A stretch of DNA of 64,000 nucleotides from Girardinichthys multiradiatus (Eukaryota > Chordata > Actinopteri > Cyprinodontiformes > Goodeidae), in assembly GCF_021462225.1 (NCBI RefSeq), contig NC_061800.1, positions 5,218,501-5,282,500 of the forward strand, in the 5' to 3' direction. Numbering within the stretch: position 1 is the stretch's first letter; every line of letters starts with the position of its first letter. The position numbers and the translations under genes are program-made. Below the pieces are notes generated by a model. That model was not told the DNA's origin. It searched no databases and saw nothing but the letters and a program-made list of their open reading frames with translations. Positions 1-12,629 of the stretch are shown piece after piece.

Positions 1-2040
1 ATCCCAGTTTTCTTAAGATTATAAATTTACTAGTTCTAATTTTCATCCCAGCTCAGAAAAGCCTTTAAAGATTGATGCTACAAGCTGAATTGTTTCAGTT
101 GTTTTTGATACTTCATGCATTCTGTAACTGATATAAATACATCTTAACGTATAACTGCCAATTTTTCTTAGCTTTCTGGAGTTTGTATTTAAATGTTGTG
201 CAGTCCATCTGCTGTAAGAACCAAACACTTTTTTACAAGCTTTTGTTTATGTAATAAATAAAGTAAAGCGACTGATGCGATTAGTAAATCAAAATACATA
301 ATGTCATACAGTCAGGTTTGAGTAAGTTGGATCGCTAGATTGAAACTAGCAACATTTATGTTTTGTATAAATATCTTTCTTTTTTGTCTTTCACAGTGTC
401 TCGTATTAAGTCCAAGCCCCGCCCTCAATACTTGTGTGAGCTAGAAAAAACATTCTGCACAAGATCAAGATTTGTTTTTTTATTTAAGTTCCATCAAAGC
501 AACACACCTGAGTAAAACTCTGGAAATTCAGCTCTGTTTTTTCCTTTTAGTGTGTTTGTGATGCTGTGGTCTTTCGCTGGCGATGAGTCCAACATCAATT
601 TCTGCTCAGGGCCCCTAACGACCTAGGGCCGGCTCTGACTATATGGAAATATAAGCCCTTTAAAACTCTAATAATGTGCTCCATGTTAGAAAAACTTCGT
701 TAACCTGAAAAACATGCAGGCATTATTCATGTAAAAGTCTTTTTATTCCATTTGCAACATCACAACAAATGACAGAAACTGTTTCGCTCTGGGAAAACAC
801 TCCCTGTAGCAGCACTCGGTGGCATCTGACCTTCTCAGGCTTCCTTATCTATTAGACACAAGCACTGTGACATCTGTCTATCACCCCACAGGTTTATGAT
901 TAACACCACTGCGCATCTGATATGGACACAGTGAGGAGGGAGAGGGAGGGAGCTCATCCTGGACTTATTATTAGGCTACTTATTAACACGCATCAGAACA
1001 TGGACTTCAGTTTGTGCCTGTTGGATGAGACTGAAAGAAGCTGCAATGCAGATACCAGAAAGACAAGTTCCTGCTGTGAGGCATAGAAAACCCCAAGAAG
1101 TTTATTTGTTCTCTAAGGCCAAGGTGTCTGCTGGTTTGTTCGCATGTGACAAGAAATTTAGAAAACGGTAACAGGACAAAGAGCTGTGCCGGTCCCAGAA
1201 TGTATGGGACCCTAAGCAGAATTTGATCGAGGCCCCTAATTGAAGTTTACATTTTCTAATTTAAAATTCAACCGAAAATAAATTTTGGAGACAAAGTTAA
1301 GTCTCAAACTTCCTCATTTGGTCAGGTGATCTGAAATAGTGCAGTGTTTAAATGCACACTCAGCAGATTTAGGAAGCACGAATTATTATTAATTAATTAA
1401 ATTTGACTCAAACACAAGCATCAGTAGAAACAATTAAACTAGCAACAAAACATTGTTACTGTTAACATTTTAACTTAATTTTTTTTAAACCCATCCCCAA
1501 CTCTACAGAGCCAGCCCAAAGGGTAAGCAAACTGAGGGGATGCAATGGTCCCCCGGGCCAGTAGGGGGACCCTAAGATCATTTGACCTCTCTCAAAGAAA
1601 ATAGATGTCAAAATTAAAACAATTTCAAATTCTTTAAAATTGAATTTGTTATTTTATGTAAGATTGAAATGATCACACGCAGGAAATTGTTTATAGTACA
1701 ATAGTTATGTTAATAGTCATAGGTTAATGATGGGGTTGTAGGCATTTCCTCTGCGTTCCATATCATGGGCACATGCAGTATAATTACTGAATGCATGACA
1801 ACAGGCCCCTGTGTCCTGACTCCACTGATTCTGCATTGAAACTCTGTACTTCAGACTGTAGTCAGACCGGATTTTCTCCAAAGGTGATTTATTCTCTTTT
1901 TAAGGAGTAAATAAAACACTAGTACTACTCTGAATTTCAAGTTTTGAGATCTATAACCTGTGTGAGAGCACAAGTGCTCTTGAGGGCCCCCTGTTGACCG
2001 GCAGGCCATAAGCAGCATAGTTCGATTATGCTTTGGGCTG
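1..2040. other. Upstream flank, no gene seen
   Basis: AT-rich sequence 5' of the predicted satb2 promoter. I see no exon or convincing open frame. Several short stretches share wording built around ggcccctaa or gggaccctaag (about 596-622, 1200-1245 and 1550-1585; a similar one is at about 8750-8790). They look like scattered fragments of one old interspersed repeat that I cannot classify. Confidence 0.5.
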
Positions 2041-2230
2041 AGTCTGCGGCGCAGGATGTCCCGCGGGTCACGACCCTCTGCTGATCCGGATCAGCAGAGT
2101 TCCTCTGGTCACTTCCAGTAGAGATCCGGCCCATTGAACCCAGCCGTGGCTCCTATTGGCTCCTTCCCTCCCTCTGCCCGTCTCTCCTCCCCTCTCTCCT
2201 CCCTCTCTCAGTCTGTGCAGCCGTCAGCGC
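2041..2230 (+). promoter_or_regulatory. satb2: Predicted satb2 core promoter region, TATA-less and CpG-rich
   Basis: Base composition changes abruptly here to CpG-rich DNA. It contains an inverted CCAAT box (cctattggctcc, about 2151-2162), a long CT-rich tract (about 2160-2210) and no TATA box. It lies directly upstream of a region that ends in a strong GT donor at 2780, as expected for an untranslated first exon. A CpG-rich TATA-less start is usual for developmental transcription factors. The transcription start is inferred and could lie anywhere between about 2200 and 2300. Confidence 0.5.
2076..2099. repeat. Perfect 24-bp palindrome in the promoter region
   Basis: The half-site ctctgctgatcc is followed immediately by its exact reverse complement with no spacer. 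It lies roughly 100-200 bp upstream of the presumed transcription start. It could bind a dimeric factor or form a small cruciform; its function is unknown. Confidence 0.85.
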
Positions 2231-2779
2231 AGGGACGATTGAACGTGACAGTATGATTAGAAAGCGCTCCTCTGCGCCGCTGCACAGCTGGAACTCAGAC
2301 GCTGCTGTTTTTTACTTTTCGCTCAGGTTTGGGTTGTGTTCTTCATGTCGGATTGACCGCGTTCTTTTCCTCCTTTTTGCGCCTTCTGTCTGTTTCTGTC
2401 TTTCTTTTCGAGGATGAAGACGTGAACCCAGTCAAGAGCACCCTGGAGACGCAGAGAGGGACGGCGGGAGGAAAAAAAAAGTAATAGAAAACATCCAGAA
2501 CGCACAGTCCGATCCGCAGACCACCCCGGCAGCTGCTTTTGAACACTCATCCTCCGGCCAACACGCCACTTTGCACACACCGCGCTGCTTTGCGCACAAT
2601 CCGCACAAGCCGAGAAGCCAACTTTTTCTTTCACTCCGGATCTTCTGCTCCGAGTTCAGATCTGGTTCGACAACTGCAGGACCCGGACCCGAACCAAGGT
2701 CCAGCCCTGGATTCACTACTGCTGATCAATGGACAGAGCCTCTTCGGCGGGCAGCAGCGCTACAGACACGCCGTAAACA
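2230..2779 (+). other. satb2: Predicted untranslated first exon of satb2
   Basis: GC-rich stretch ending at 2779 before a strong donor (gtgagt, 2780-2785). The matching acceptor would be at 18574 or 18594-18595, just before the start codon, leaving an intron of about 15.8 kb. Upstream AUGs at about 2345 and 2414 are followed almost at once by stops, and a third at 2729 opens a 15-codon uORF. Another AUG at 2539 has no stop before the donor and would be in frame with SATB2 after either splice. The 5' boundary is a guess. Nothing here proves that this exon belongs to satb2 rather than to a separate transcript, but no other + strand gene is visible nearby. Confidence 0.45.
2729..2776 (+). other. 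Short upstream ORF in the predicted 5' UTR
   Basis: ATG at 2729 followed by 15 sense codons (MDRASSAGSSATDTP) and TAA at 2774-2776, three bases before the predicted exon end. If this exon is transcribed, the uORF would be translated before the main start and could lower SATB2 output. This is inference only; no conservation evidence is available. Confidence 0.3.
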
Positions 2780-3095
2780 GTGAGTGCAGAATACACTCAC
2801 ACACTTTCACACACTTTCACACACATACACAGAACGTTTGAGGACACCTGGTAGTAAAGGTGACTAAATAAAGAGAGCAAAAATTAGACTTAATTCCAAT
2901 TAGACTCACTGCTGCTATTATTAAAAACCTGAATCCTTAGTAAAACTTATAGTTTAAACTTCCTGTTATTTATGGGTTTGATTTACCGTCATTTAAACTG
3001 GAAACTTGAACCGACTTCGATTATCTCATTCAATACCTCGGTTCAACCCTTCATTTTAGTTAAAAGTTTTTATCATATCTCATAGAATTGTCATT

Positions 3096-3164
3096 AATAT
3101 ATATATATATATATACATTTTATATCTAAATGTTATATATATATATATAACATTTAGATAAAAA

Positions 3165-3215
<51 letters not shown>

Positions 3216-3254
3216 ATATATAACATTTATATATATATACATATATATATAAAA

Positions 3255-3297
<43 letters not shown>

Positions 3298-3360
3298 CAT
3301 CTAGATATAAAATGTATATATATATATAACATTTATATATATATACATATATATATAAAA

Positions 3361-3419
<59 letters not shown>

Positions 3420-3430
3420 TGTAATTTATA
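3096..3430. repeat. Long AT-dinucleotide array with embedded palindromes
   Basis: About 330 bp of nearly pure (AT)n, broken by recurring units such as ataacatttagata and aaaatatatgta. Positions 3123-3160 form a perfect 38-bp palindrome (half-site tatctaaatgttatatata). The array starts about 315 bp after the predicted first exon. It should be highly unstable and prone to cruciform formation, and assembly length here is likely unreliable. Confidence 0.95.
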
Positions 3431-6400
3431 ATACTTTAACACTGGTGACGGATTAAATTACAATCCATTTTAAAATGCGTCACTTTGTCACTTTTTAACT
3501 TCCGCAAGAAAAACAATTAATGACCAATTACTGCGAGAGGAGTCAATGATTACTTTGCGCAGGTTTTTGTATCATTTTGTCCCTTTTCATTGGATCAACA
3601 TTGGAAACTGAGCTAAATATACCGAATATTTTGCAGGAAACAGCAAAGATACAGGCCTTATTCGGACTGCTTCATGAGCTGCGGTGCGTTCAGGCTAAAA
3701 AAACAAAAACAAAACTAAAACAAAAAGAGGAGGATTGTGGAAACGAGGCGGCGGAGTGTGAGGCTGGAAGGCCACACATGAGAAGCAGTCCTGCTGCAGA
3801 CCGTCCTGTCAGGAGCAATCCTCTGTCCCTCTGCTCAACGCAAAACTTTAATTTATAAAATCGTCTCCGCTCAATATGTTTGCATTTTAGCCTTTTATTT
3901 ATTTATATGTTTGCGTAAAGCTCAGATGTTATTTGCGTTAGAGAGAAATTAAGATGCGTTTTTTACGCTTCTTTCAGCCGCATATTTCTCTTTGTGCTTC
4001 TTTGAGATTTCGATGCTCTCACACAGGTGATATTTAAAGGGGAGCTTTTTCGCACCGGCAGCAGGCAAAGCTGAATCATAAGACGAATTGTTGCGCATTA
4101 TTTCTTTAGAAGCGCATTAAATTATTCTATAACTATGTCCCTGTCATGAGGCAGGATTTCTGTAAATGTTTTAATTTCTCTCTTACGGGTTTTGTCTGCT
4201 TGGTGTCAAAAGCTAAATTCCATAACCGCGTGGAGAACCAGATTGGTCTCGGTCGGTGTGATGGGAGGCGTCGGTCCAACTTTCCTGGCTTATAATGGCG
4301 CAGGCAAAGCGTCCAGAAGAACAGTGGCAGGCTTTGGCTTCTTTTTGGCACCGACTGGACTGTGAAGGTCTTGCGTGTGTGTGAGGGTCAGATCGGCCCT
4401 GCTCACATGTAGCCGACTTTAACAAGCCTGATCTGACTCATTTTGCTTTATGATCGCCATTATGAGCCCAGATTTCTGCAGCCACGACAAATCACAATGA
4501 CTTCCTTTTATTTCTCCATATGAAGGCAGCTGTTACTGTTGGTGCAGAACATCAGCGATGCACCCTCTGCTTTTACTCAGGGCCAGTCTGTTAGTTCCTG
4601 GAATTACTGGCTGTGCAAATGATTCCCCAAATGAATACAATTCCGAAATAGATTTTAAAACGTCCAGGTACACACACATCCATTCCTGGATCAGACTCGT
4701 TGTAATTCCGGGGCTGGTTGTCACACTTTTTTATTCCCGCATGAATTATTCATCCTTCAATAACGTCCAGTCAAAGCTTAAGGTGCTGCCTCTAAATGGG
4801 AAAGTTTGACATATGCCCCCGACTAATAAAAACCAATTGTTTGAATTGCTGTCAGTTTAACCGTTAAAATATACATAAATAAATACGTTTATCTCCAACC
4901 AATTTTTAAAATCTAGTTACTCATCACAATTAGTTAAATTTAGCTCATTTTTAAGATGACTTAGCTCATGTGGTTTATCCCCCACGATAAAAACAAACAG
5001 AATTGGTTTGTGATTAATGTATTCAACGTTAGTAAAACATTTCTAACTGTATTCTAACAAGGAGTAAACCTTTCCCAGACAGACATGGCTAAGATGTACT
5101 GGTCACTGGCAGGGACTGCCTCATAGGAACGAAGCTATGCTTAGCATGTTTGACTTAAGCGTTACTGCTGCTGCTAAACTATAGCTGAAGCTGGATCCAA
5201 ACTGTGCTGATACGGTCATTCATAACAGAAAGCCATCTGAACATAAAACCTTTCTGTTCTCCACTGGACCCCGCACATGAGAAAAACAAACCGTCATCTA
5301 AGTTAGGATTAAACCTACTTGTTTTTCCTGCCAAAATCAAAATGTTATTTATTATTTAACTTGACTATTACAAACTAATAAGCTTTATTCAAACTGAAAT
5401 AAATGTATTAGTATTAGCAATATTTAATACCCTCCAAAATCTAGTTTTACAGTACACATGTATGTACGCAGGAATTAAGTTTAAAGTTGCTTTTCCTTTT
5501 AAAAACACATTTTTAATCAAATGTTTAGATGGAGACGATATGTTTAGTAAAGCATCTCAACTGAAGCAGTTTGTCCTTCAAACATGATTCTAAAGCTGTG
5601 ATATGTTTTGGAAATTCTTTAGCATTATTCCATGGATGAGCAATGAAATTGTGTGAATTTAAGGAATTAACAGGACTTTAAATATGCAGCTTTTATTAAG
5701 GTCACAAAACTAGCTGAGAACAGACTCCATGTTCCATGAAGGTTTTACTTAATCCACACGAGTGACGAGCAGATCTACTGAGCTCTTTCCTAACAATTTA
5801 AGATATCTACTTCAAGGCTTAAGTTTGTAAGTTCTGATTAAAATTAATTCTGTGTCAAGCGAAAGATTTTACAGTTATAATCATTTCATGTCTGCTTTTA
5901 TATTCTGATCCTTCTGTGTGAGAATCTCTGCTGTTTTACTATCTGTTGTTGTGCCAGTTGAAGTTCTCTGCTCCATCCATATAAAACAATTAGCCTTTAA
6001 GACCTCCACTACCTAAACACTGAAACTGGAAATGCTGGAATAACTGGAAAAGATGGGAAACTAAACATGGAGTTTTTGACCATTTTTATGTCTGTTTTTT
6101 TATTATTGTTCAAAATATTTTCATGTTATATAATATGTTCATAATATTTTATAAAAGAAGCAATTTATCTTCTTATTTTTCATGTAGCTGAGGAGAAAGT
6201 TGAAATATGATTTTCCCCCAACTGTAATTAATCATATGTTTACAGCTGGCAAGCAAAAATATTGGGCAGGAAACATGAAATTGTGATTTAATTATTAAAT
6301 ATTGTGGTGACAGAACTGACAGAAATTAATCCAGATTGTCTTGGTTTTAGTGATCGTGTTGCTGACTAAATATTGCATCCAAGCAGTCCTTTTTGATTGC

Positions 6401-7800
6401 AGTATTGTTCATACTGATATTGTGATTCGATATGTTGTCTAGAAGTGTTTCCCTCTCTGTCAGCTCGCTGGTAATGGTTGGAGGTGGGACACTGATCTGC
6501 TCCTGTTGTATGTAGAAGGCCCAGTTTTCAGCACCAGAACAGTTTGTAGGTGATGTTTGACTCAGGGATGAAATATTCTTCGTTTTAATGATTACTACGA
6601 CAAATGATCTACTATTAGTAAAACAGCATTAAAATGGAAATTACCATTAAAACCAAATGTGATGACTGTTGAAGGCAGCGTCTGAGGTGGTCTTTTAAAC
6701 AGGAGCATTTGTATCAGACTACGCCAAAGATATTCACCGTGACATTGCTTAATACTGGGCACATGTCAAATAAGTTAATATGTAATATAATACTAATCAA
6801 CTATTACTATTAATAACTCTTAGAGAATTACCTGTTTTAAACAACAACACATTTAAACAAAACTGTGATGATACTGATAACTGTAATATATTTTCTCATA
6901 GATCCTAATTCCAATCATTACATACCCAGTCTGACGTCAGTGCTTTTTATGTGACAAAAGGAACAACTGGAAAGACTGTAAGAATTAATTTTACTGAAGC
7001 TGGGTTGTTTAGGTCTGCATTCACCTCTTTAAAAAAGTCGACCCCTCCCATTGTTGAGTTTATATAATTTGCACCCTCTGTGTGTGTGTGTATGTGTCTG
7101 TATGCATTTGTGGTGTGACACATGTGAGATCATGTGCTGATTGGTGTGTTCAAGGCCATGTGTGTATCCTCGGGCCGGAAGGTCGAGGTCACGCACGCTC
7201 GCTCGCTTTTATTTTCACCTTATCAAACAAGGTGTTTACATGAGAGCCTTAAGCGTTTCTCCCCTGGTCTTCTCACAGACACAGTTTCACATCAGAAAGC
7301 CTTGAACAGCAAATTCTACAGCAGTTTAACAGCAGTGTTTCCTTCCAATTTCAGCAGGTCAAATAAAATCATTCTTCTTGCTGAGCAACGTGTTGCTTTG
7401 AGCCTTTAAAGAACAGTCCTGTCTTTTGGTGCATGTGTAGAAATAAATGTCATGCATACCCCAGAAACACACCAGTTCCTTTCTATATAAGTTGGTAAAC
7501 CAGATCCAAAGCCCAGGAAAAATGTTATGTTCAGGATTCTGTGTTCTAGTTAAACCAAATTAAATGCAGTATCTCCTGATGTTGGTGCAATCCATTTTGT
7601 TTTGTGCATCCCTTTCTTTCTCCTTGTCTAGATGAGTCTAAACATTTAGGAGGGAAAATAAAAGTTTTGAGTGTTAAGGATAATTCTTGCTGCCAGAGAA
7701 GTCAATTAACAGAAATATTTCTGTTAAAAGTGAAACAGTCAAAGTTTGAGTGTCCCTCTGGTCCCTCTGCATGCTGGAATTATTCAAATCATGACACTGA
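3431..7800. other. Intron 1 sequence, no gene recognised
   Basis: Non-coding by inspection: open frames are short and lack domain-like composition. A short TG-rich run lies at about 7079-7100. No tRNA, transposase or retrotransposon sequence was recognised. Confidence 0.4.
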
Positions 7801-7810
7801 CTTTACTAGA

Positions 7811-7834
7811 AAGGTGGTGGTGGTGGGGGGGGGG
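7811..7834 (+). repeat. GGT/poly-G run
   Basis: (GGT)n grading into a G homopolymer of about eleven bases. Simple repeat with weak G-quadruplex potential. Confidence 0.85.
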
Positions 7835-7929
7835 CTGCAGTTGTCTGTTCTCCTTGAATACTTTGCCGGCTCCTTGTGTACACGTGCACGCCCTGCACGC
7901 ATGCTCATCAGACAGCAGGACTCTTAATA

Positions 7930-8160
7930 TCGGTGCCATTGTTTTATCTGTGCTGCAAGCCACGCATTAACCAATAGTCTGATAGCCCCGCTATAAAACC
8001 TGATGTAGAACAGGGAAGAGAGGCCGTATCTCAGGACATTTCCCTAGAGGTGACGCCTCCCCCTCCCCCGCTATCAGCGCTAATAACGCTCCGTCTCTGC
8101 CTGGTTTGCATGAGGACAGCAGGAGAGACCGTTAGCAAGACGGGGCAGCTGGAGAGGCGT
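7930..8160. promoter_or_regulatory. Candidate conserved non-coding element
   Basis: Complex, non-repetitive sequence unlike the AT-rich surroundings, with TTGTTTTATC, CTAATAACG and GATAGC-type words and no open frame. satb2 introns are expected to hold developmental enhancers. This is a composition-based guess that needs cross-species alignment. Confidence 0.2.
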
Positions 8161-9780
8161 GGAGGTGTTTAGCTCTGGGGAGTGGGGGTCAGAGGTCAGT
8201 TTTTCTCAAACTTTCATTAGTTTTATACCTGCAAAAGGGCCCAACTTCTCCTTAATGGGTGTCAGCGCAAGGTGTGTGTGTGTGTGTGTCTGTGTGCTGG
8301 AGCGTGTTCTGGCCTTTGCTTCCTGTATGCTTCACAGCGGGACTGCCTTGAGGCTGTCTTTGAGAGGGGACCTTCTGATTGGTCTGTTTTTAGCTGTATT
8401 TTGACGATTTGGTCCCATCAGAGAAGAGTTTTTCTCATAAACTTGGGAAAACAGTGAGCAGAGCTCAAAGGACGGAGTTTAGGCTGTCCGTGAATTATAT
8501 GTCGCCTGAGTGTGTGTGTTTATGCCTCTGAGCAGAACATATATTTTATAGGTGTGTTTGTTGATTTGTCTTTTGGTGTGTCCACATTTTGTTTTACATA
8601 TCCCATTTTCGGCTCTTGGTGTGTCAGTGCTTCTCATGGAAACACAAGAAGTGAACTGAATGGGCGATCCACAGGCAGAAAAGCTCCACCTGAGGACACA
8701 GTCTCATTCTGCTGGAACACTACAACAAAACAAAGTCCTGGTAGCTGTATGGGGCCTTAAGCAGACTTTTATTTGGGGTCTCATTTCCAGCTAAGTCAAA
8801 AGCAATTATTACACAGTTGGCAAAGTCAGGGAGGATGAGTGCAGTCTGATGTTTTATTCACTTGCAACAAGGCATGGACCGGTTACTAAAGTCAAACTAT
8901 ACCAGGGTTTGAAGAATTCTACGGTATCATTTCCAGTCCTTTTAAAGAGATGTGAGAGAAAGTGTCAGTGTAACCGGAGAGGGCTGCGCTGCCCATCCCC
9001 CACATGTTGCTGCGCGCTGCATACCCATAAAAAGGTTGCTAGATGTTTTCCTTGCTTACAAAAAAGACAAATATGGCTGCTTCCTAGTAACAGCCACAGT
9101 GGTTAAACTAATTACTCTTATTAGACGGATAGTTCATATCTTTTAAAGTGAGGTTCACCTCTGTCCAGCAGGAGGAACAAAGCATTTGTAAAGTTTGATT
9201 GTTGCTCAGGCCGGCTCTGCCTGACAGCCCCTTCAGGAGCAATAAAATGCTGTGACCCCTTCCTTATCAAACCCATATTACGCACGGTCTCCACAAAAGA
9301 CGTTAAACAGCTCCACTTATCGCCTGTTTATTAACTCCCCTCACTATCACACACCTTATGATTATTACGGACATGATAGCCATCTGAGTATCTGAGCCCT
9401 GTTGTCAAATGCACTGTTTTAATAGCAGTGTGGTGTGTTTACATGTGATGCACCACATACCATCCACCAGTCTTTGGGTACAGTCTCCAGAACAATGCGT
9501 CATTATTGCTCAACACACCAATAATAGATAAAACAGATGGCATTTATCAGTGTGAAAAATGTTATGTTTATGCCATATTCCCTCACACTCAGCTCCCAGA
9601 GTTAGGTTTCCATTTTGAGAACCACTAAAACATCTTTGTAAAGGAATAGGAAAACACATGAAATAGATTTGCTTTTTCTCACAGTGAAGTGCTATTAGTT
9701 ACTGTATCAAATATTATGAAAGCCTTAGCAGCAGTTAGACGTGTTCATCCACTCATCCTGAGCATGAATGCCACGATAAT
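8161..9780. other. Intron 1 sequence with repeat fragments
   Basis: Contains a short (GT)n at about 8272-8290, a ggggccttaagcag fragment at about 8750-8770 and an interspersed-repeat tail at about 9125-9180 (atagttcatatcttttaaag). The tail resembles one at about 51577-51605. No gene recognised. Confidence 0.35.
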
Positions 9781-10560
9781 TTGAGGATTCTGATATTTAA
9801 TTGAAAGATTCTTTTTTCACATTGGAATGATTTCACAACAAATTGCTTTATTGAATTTTATAAACAAGAATTGGATAAATAAGGTTAAAATTACAGATAA
9901 TTTCTCTAAACCACACATTAACAAAATTACACATACAGGCTCAAATATATCCTAACATCCCCATTAGTATTTGGATAATTTCCCTTAGCAAATAGTTTCT
10001 GTAGCCACTCACAACCTTAATGTGTCTTTCTTGATGATCTTTTGACCACTCTTAGACATACAACTGGTAAAGTTAATTTAAATTGTTTCTTTTCTTGGCC
10101 GGGCTGTTGAGTATTGTCCACAGATTTTCAATGTGGTTCCAGATGTTCCAGAAGATTAATTTTCTCCTGCTTTATCTATTAGAGAGCTAATAAAATGACA
10201 TCGTTTTCCTGTTAGAACCCCAACAGTGTTCATGTTTCAACCATCTAGTTATTGATTTGGGGTGAAGCTGAAAGATTTGAAGGAATTTCTTTTTTTTTAT
10301 TATTCTATCCGCTCTGTGCAATACCAATAACCAAGGAAACAGCCCCGCAGCATTATACCACCACACCATTCTTCACAGATGAACCTTTTTTTTTTCACTT
10401 GTACAGTCTTTGTTCTTGTCATTGGTGACCAAAATGCTCTGTCTCGTCTGATCATAAGACTGTTTCCCAGAAGGTATTTGGCTTGTCCATATGGGCAGTG
10501 ACAGATTTCAGCCAAGCTTTAACCTGTCTGTTTTGGAGCAGAGGCCTTCTTCATCATCAG
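9780..10560 (-). pseudogene. Decayed Tc1-like transposase (minus strand)
   Basis: Read on the minus strand, 10440-10500 gives the Tc1-type stretch DKPNTFWETVL, an in-frame stop, then SDETEHFGHQ. This is the region of the first catalytic aspartate. Further on, GVVVYNAAGLF-like sequence replaces the usual GGGSIM(L/V)WGCF block. Frameshifts and stops occur throughout, and I found no clean terminal repeats. An ancient dead Tc1/mariner copy in satb2 intron 1. Confidence 0.6.
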
Positions 10561-10636
10561 TCAGTCCCATCTCAGTCCATTTAATTTAATTTGACTAACT
10601 TTACTGTGAAAAGAGACACTGGTGTTAATGCCAGGC

Positions 10637-10690
10637 ATAAACTGGGATGAACTGGCATGAAATGGCAAGAACTGGCATGAGCTGGCAGCT
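10637..10690. repeat. Short degenerate tandem repeat
   Basis: Four imperfect copies of an aactggcatga-type 10-12 bp unit (aactgggatga, actggcatga, aatggcaaga, actggcatga). Local slippage product; no coding meaning seen. Confidence 0.6.
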
Positions 10691-12629
10691 TTCAGTTCAT
10701 GCCAGGCTAGAATCTTTGAGGTTCTTGAGTTGTTCCTGCAGATCCTTACCAATTTCCTTTCATCTGCAGGTGACAGTTTGGATCAGACAGCTGAAACTTA
10801 TGATTGATGGTTGTAACTGTGGAGCCATTAGGGTGTTCCAAAGGACAATTATCCCAATCACACATCAAAACTGGTTTTGCAATGGATAGAGCAGACTAAC
10901 ATTAAGCATGAAAAGAGAAGACTGCACACTTATAATGGATGGGAAGAAGAAAAATCACAATTTTATTAACTGTAAAAATAAAAACAAATACTGTACACTA
11001 TAGACACACATTAGGGAGGGAAATCTTTTTAACAATAATCTAGTTAAGCATCATAAAACCTTTATTAATTAGTCTGTGGAGAGTATTTTTGTTTTTCAAA
11101 ATAAGAGCAAAAAGGTTTCCAACAAAAAAAAAAAAACATTAAGCAGTATAATAGTAAGTAACATGTCTGTTCTATTTCTTAAGAAGTTCTCACAAATCAC
11201 TGAATATTTTCCAATTAAAAGCAGTTCTGGCCTCTTCTCCACACATGCTCTCTGGCAGTTTCTATTTGCATGTGAACATGTGAGCTAAAATATTGTCTGA
11301 ATAATGGAATTCATTTAATCAAAATACCAAAATGCAGAAAGGTTTGTCACTTCTCAGAACAGTGTTTTTGAACAAACCTGATGCATTGCTGATGCATTGA
11401 CTCAAGTGTTTGCAACAAGCAGCCAAAGTTGTCAGACTGATCAAAATAAATGTAAAAATAAATAAATCTGTCCACACTGAAACTGAGCAGTCCATCTCTA
11501 CATCAGCTGAAAGTTATACTGCCCCCTGCTGGACTCAACAAACTTTCCAACGTAAACAGAATGCACATAAGTAATTGTTTCCTCTTTGCACACCACAGAT
11601 CTGGATTGTGGAGGTAAAAACATAAACATATGGTCTAAGAGTTTGTTTCACTTATCAGTTTGTAAAAACTGAAAATCTGCATGGATTAAAATCGTAAAAA
11701 CTTCAGCTGTAACTCAGGACAACAGACTCAAAGACAGATTTAAAGTATACATCATAAATTCCTAAATCAGCGTCAGTATTAGTCTTCCTCCTGAACTTAA
11801 AACGTTTAAAACAATGGAAAGTCATTTTATCACATTTTGTTTGTTTAAATAAACACATCTTCATTTTTCTTGCTCCTTTACTCATACAAATGAAAATTGC
11901 CTGGACCTTTGCTGCAGGGATCAGGAAGAACCAAAATGGTGCTCTAATAATAATAACAATACACAACAGAGCTGATAACAAGGTTACAGTTTGTCTGTTT
12001 GTAGTTTACCTAAAAATACCCAGATCCTTTTTAGGCCTTACTGAAACATTATTATGCACATCAATGGGTCTTGTTACATGTAAACAGGCAACAGAGGTTA
12101 TTTAATATGTTGTGAAAACTAACAAAGTGTAAAACATTCTTTACAAATCCAGATGATCAGTCAACAACTTTTCAAAGTCTCTGTCATTTATCATTACCCC
12201 CGAAGACCATCTGACAATATTTCATTTCTCTTTTGATAATAATCACTAAGTAGAACACTCAGAAGAAATGGTACGGTTTGGATGATGAGTAAAAGGGGCT
12301 CTGGTCTGGCTGATGCTTATCTAACGTGTATAACGATCTATGTATTTGTGTGTGCAAATAGCTGATATGATTTAAAATGTAATAGAACTTTTAGCAAGAG
12401 ATTCTTTAAATCATGTAATCAGGAGTGACAGTGGGCCAGTGTATAACCTAAAGACTTCAGGTCTGACAGCTGATGTGCTGCTTGTGCATATGTTTCTGTT
12501 AAATGATATGCTTCGTTTGTTAGCCACTGAGGTTCTTAAACGGTGGGTTGTTAAATACTTGACTTGGACCTAGGAAAAATAATTTGTGAACATCTCTGCC
12601 TTGAAAAAAGCATCTTCATCAAGAAACAG
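10691..12629. other. Intron 1 sequence, no gene recognised
   Basis: AT-rich and non-coding by inspection. Open frames are short and low-complexity. No mobile-element domain recognised. Confidence 0.4.

Noticed and set aside
3227..3442. Minus-strand open frame of Tyr/Ile repeats
   Set aside because: Translation of the AT-dinucleotide array; low complexity only.
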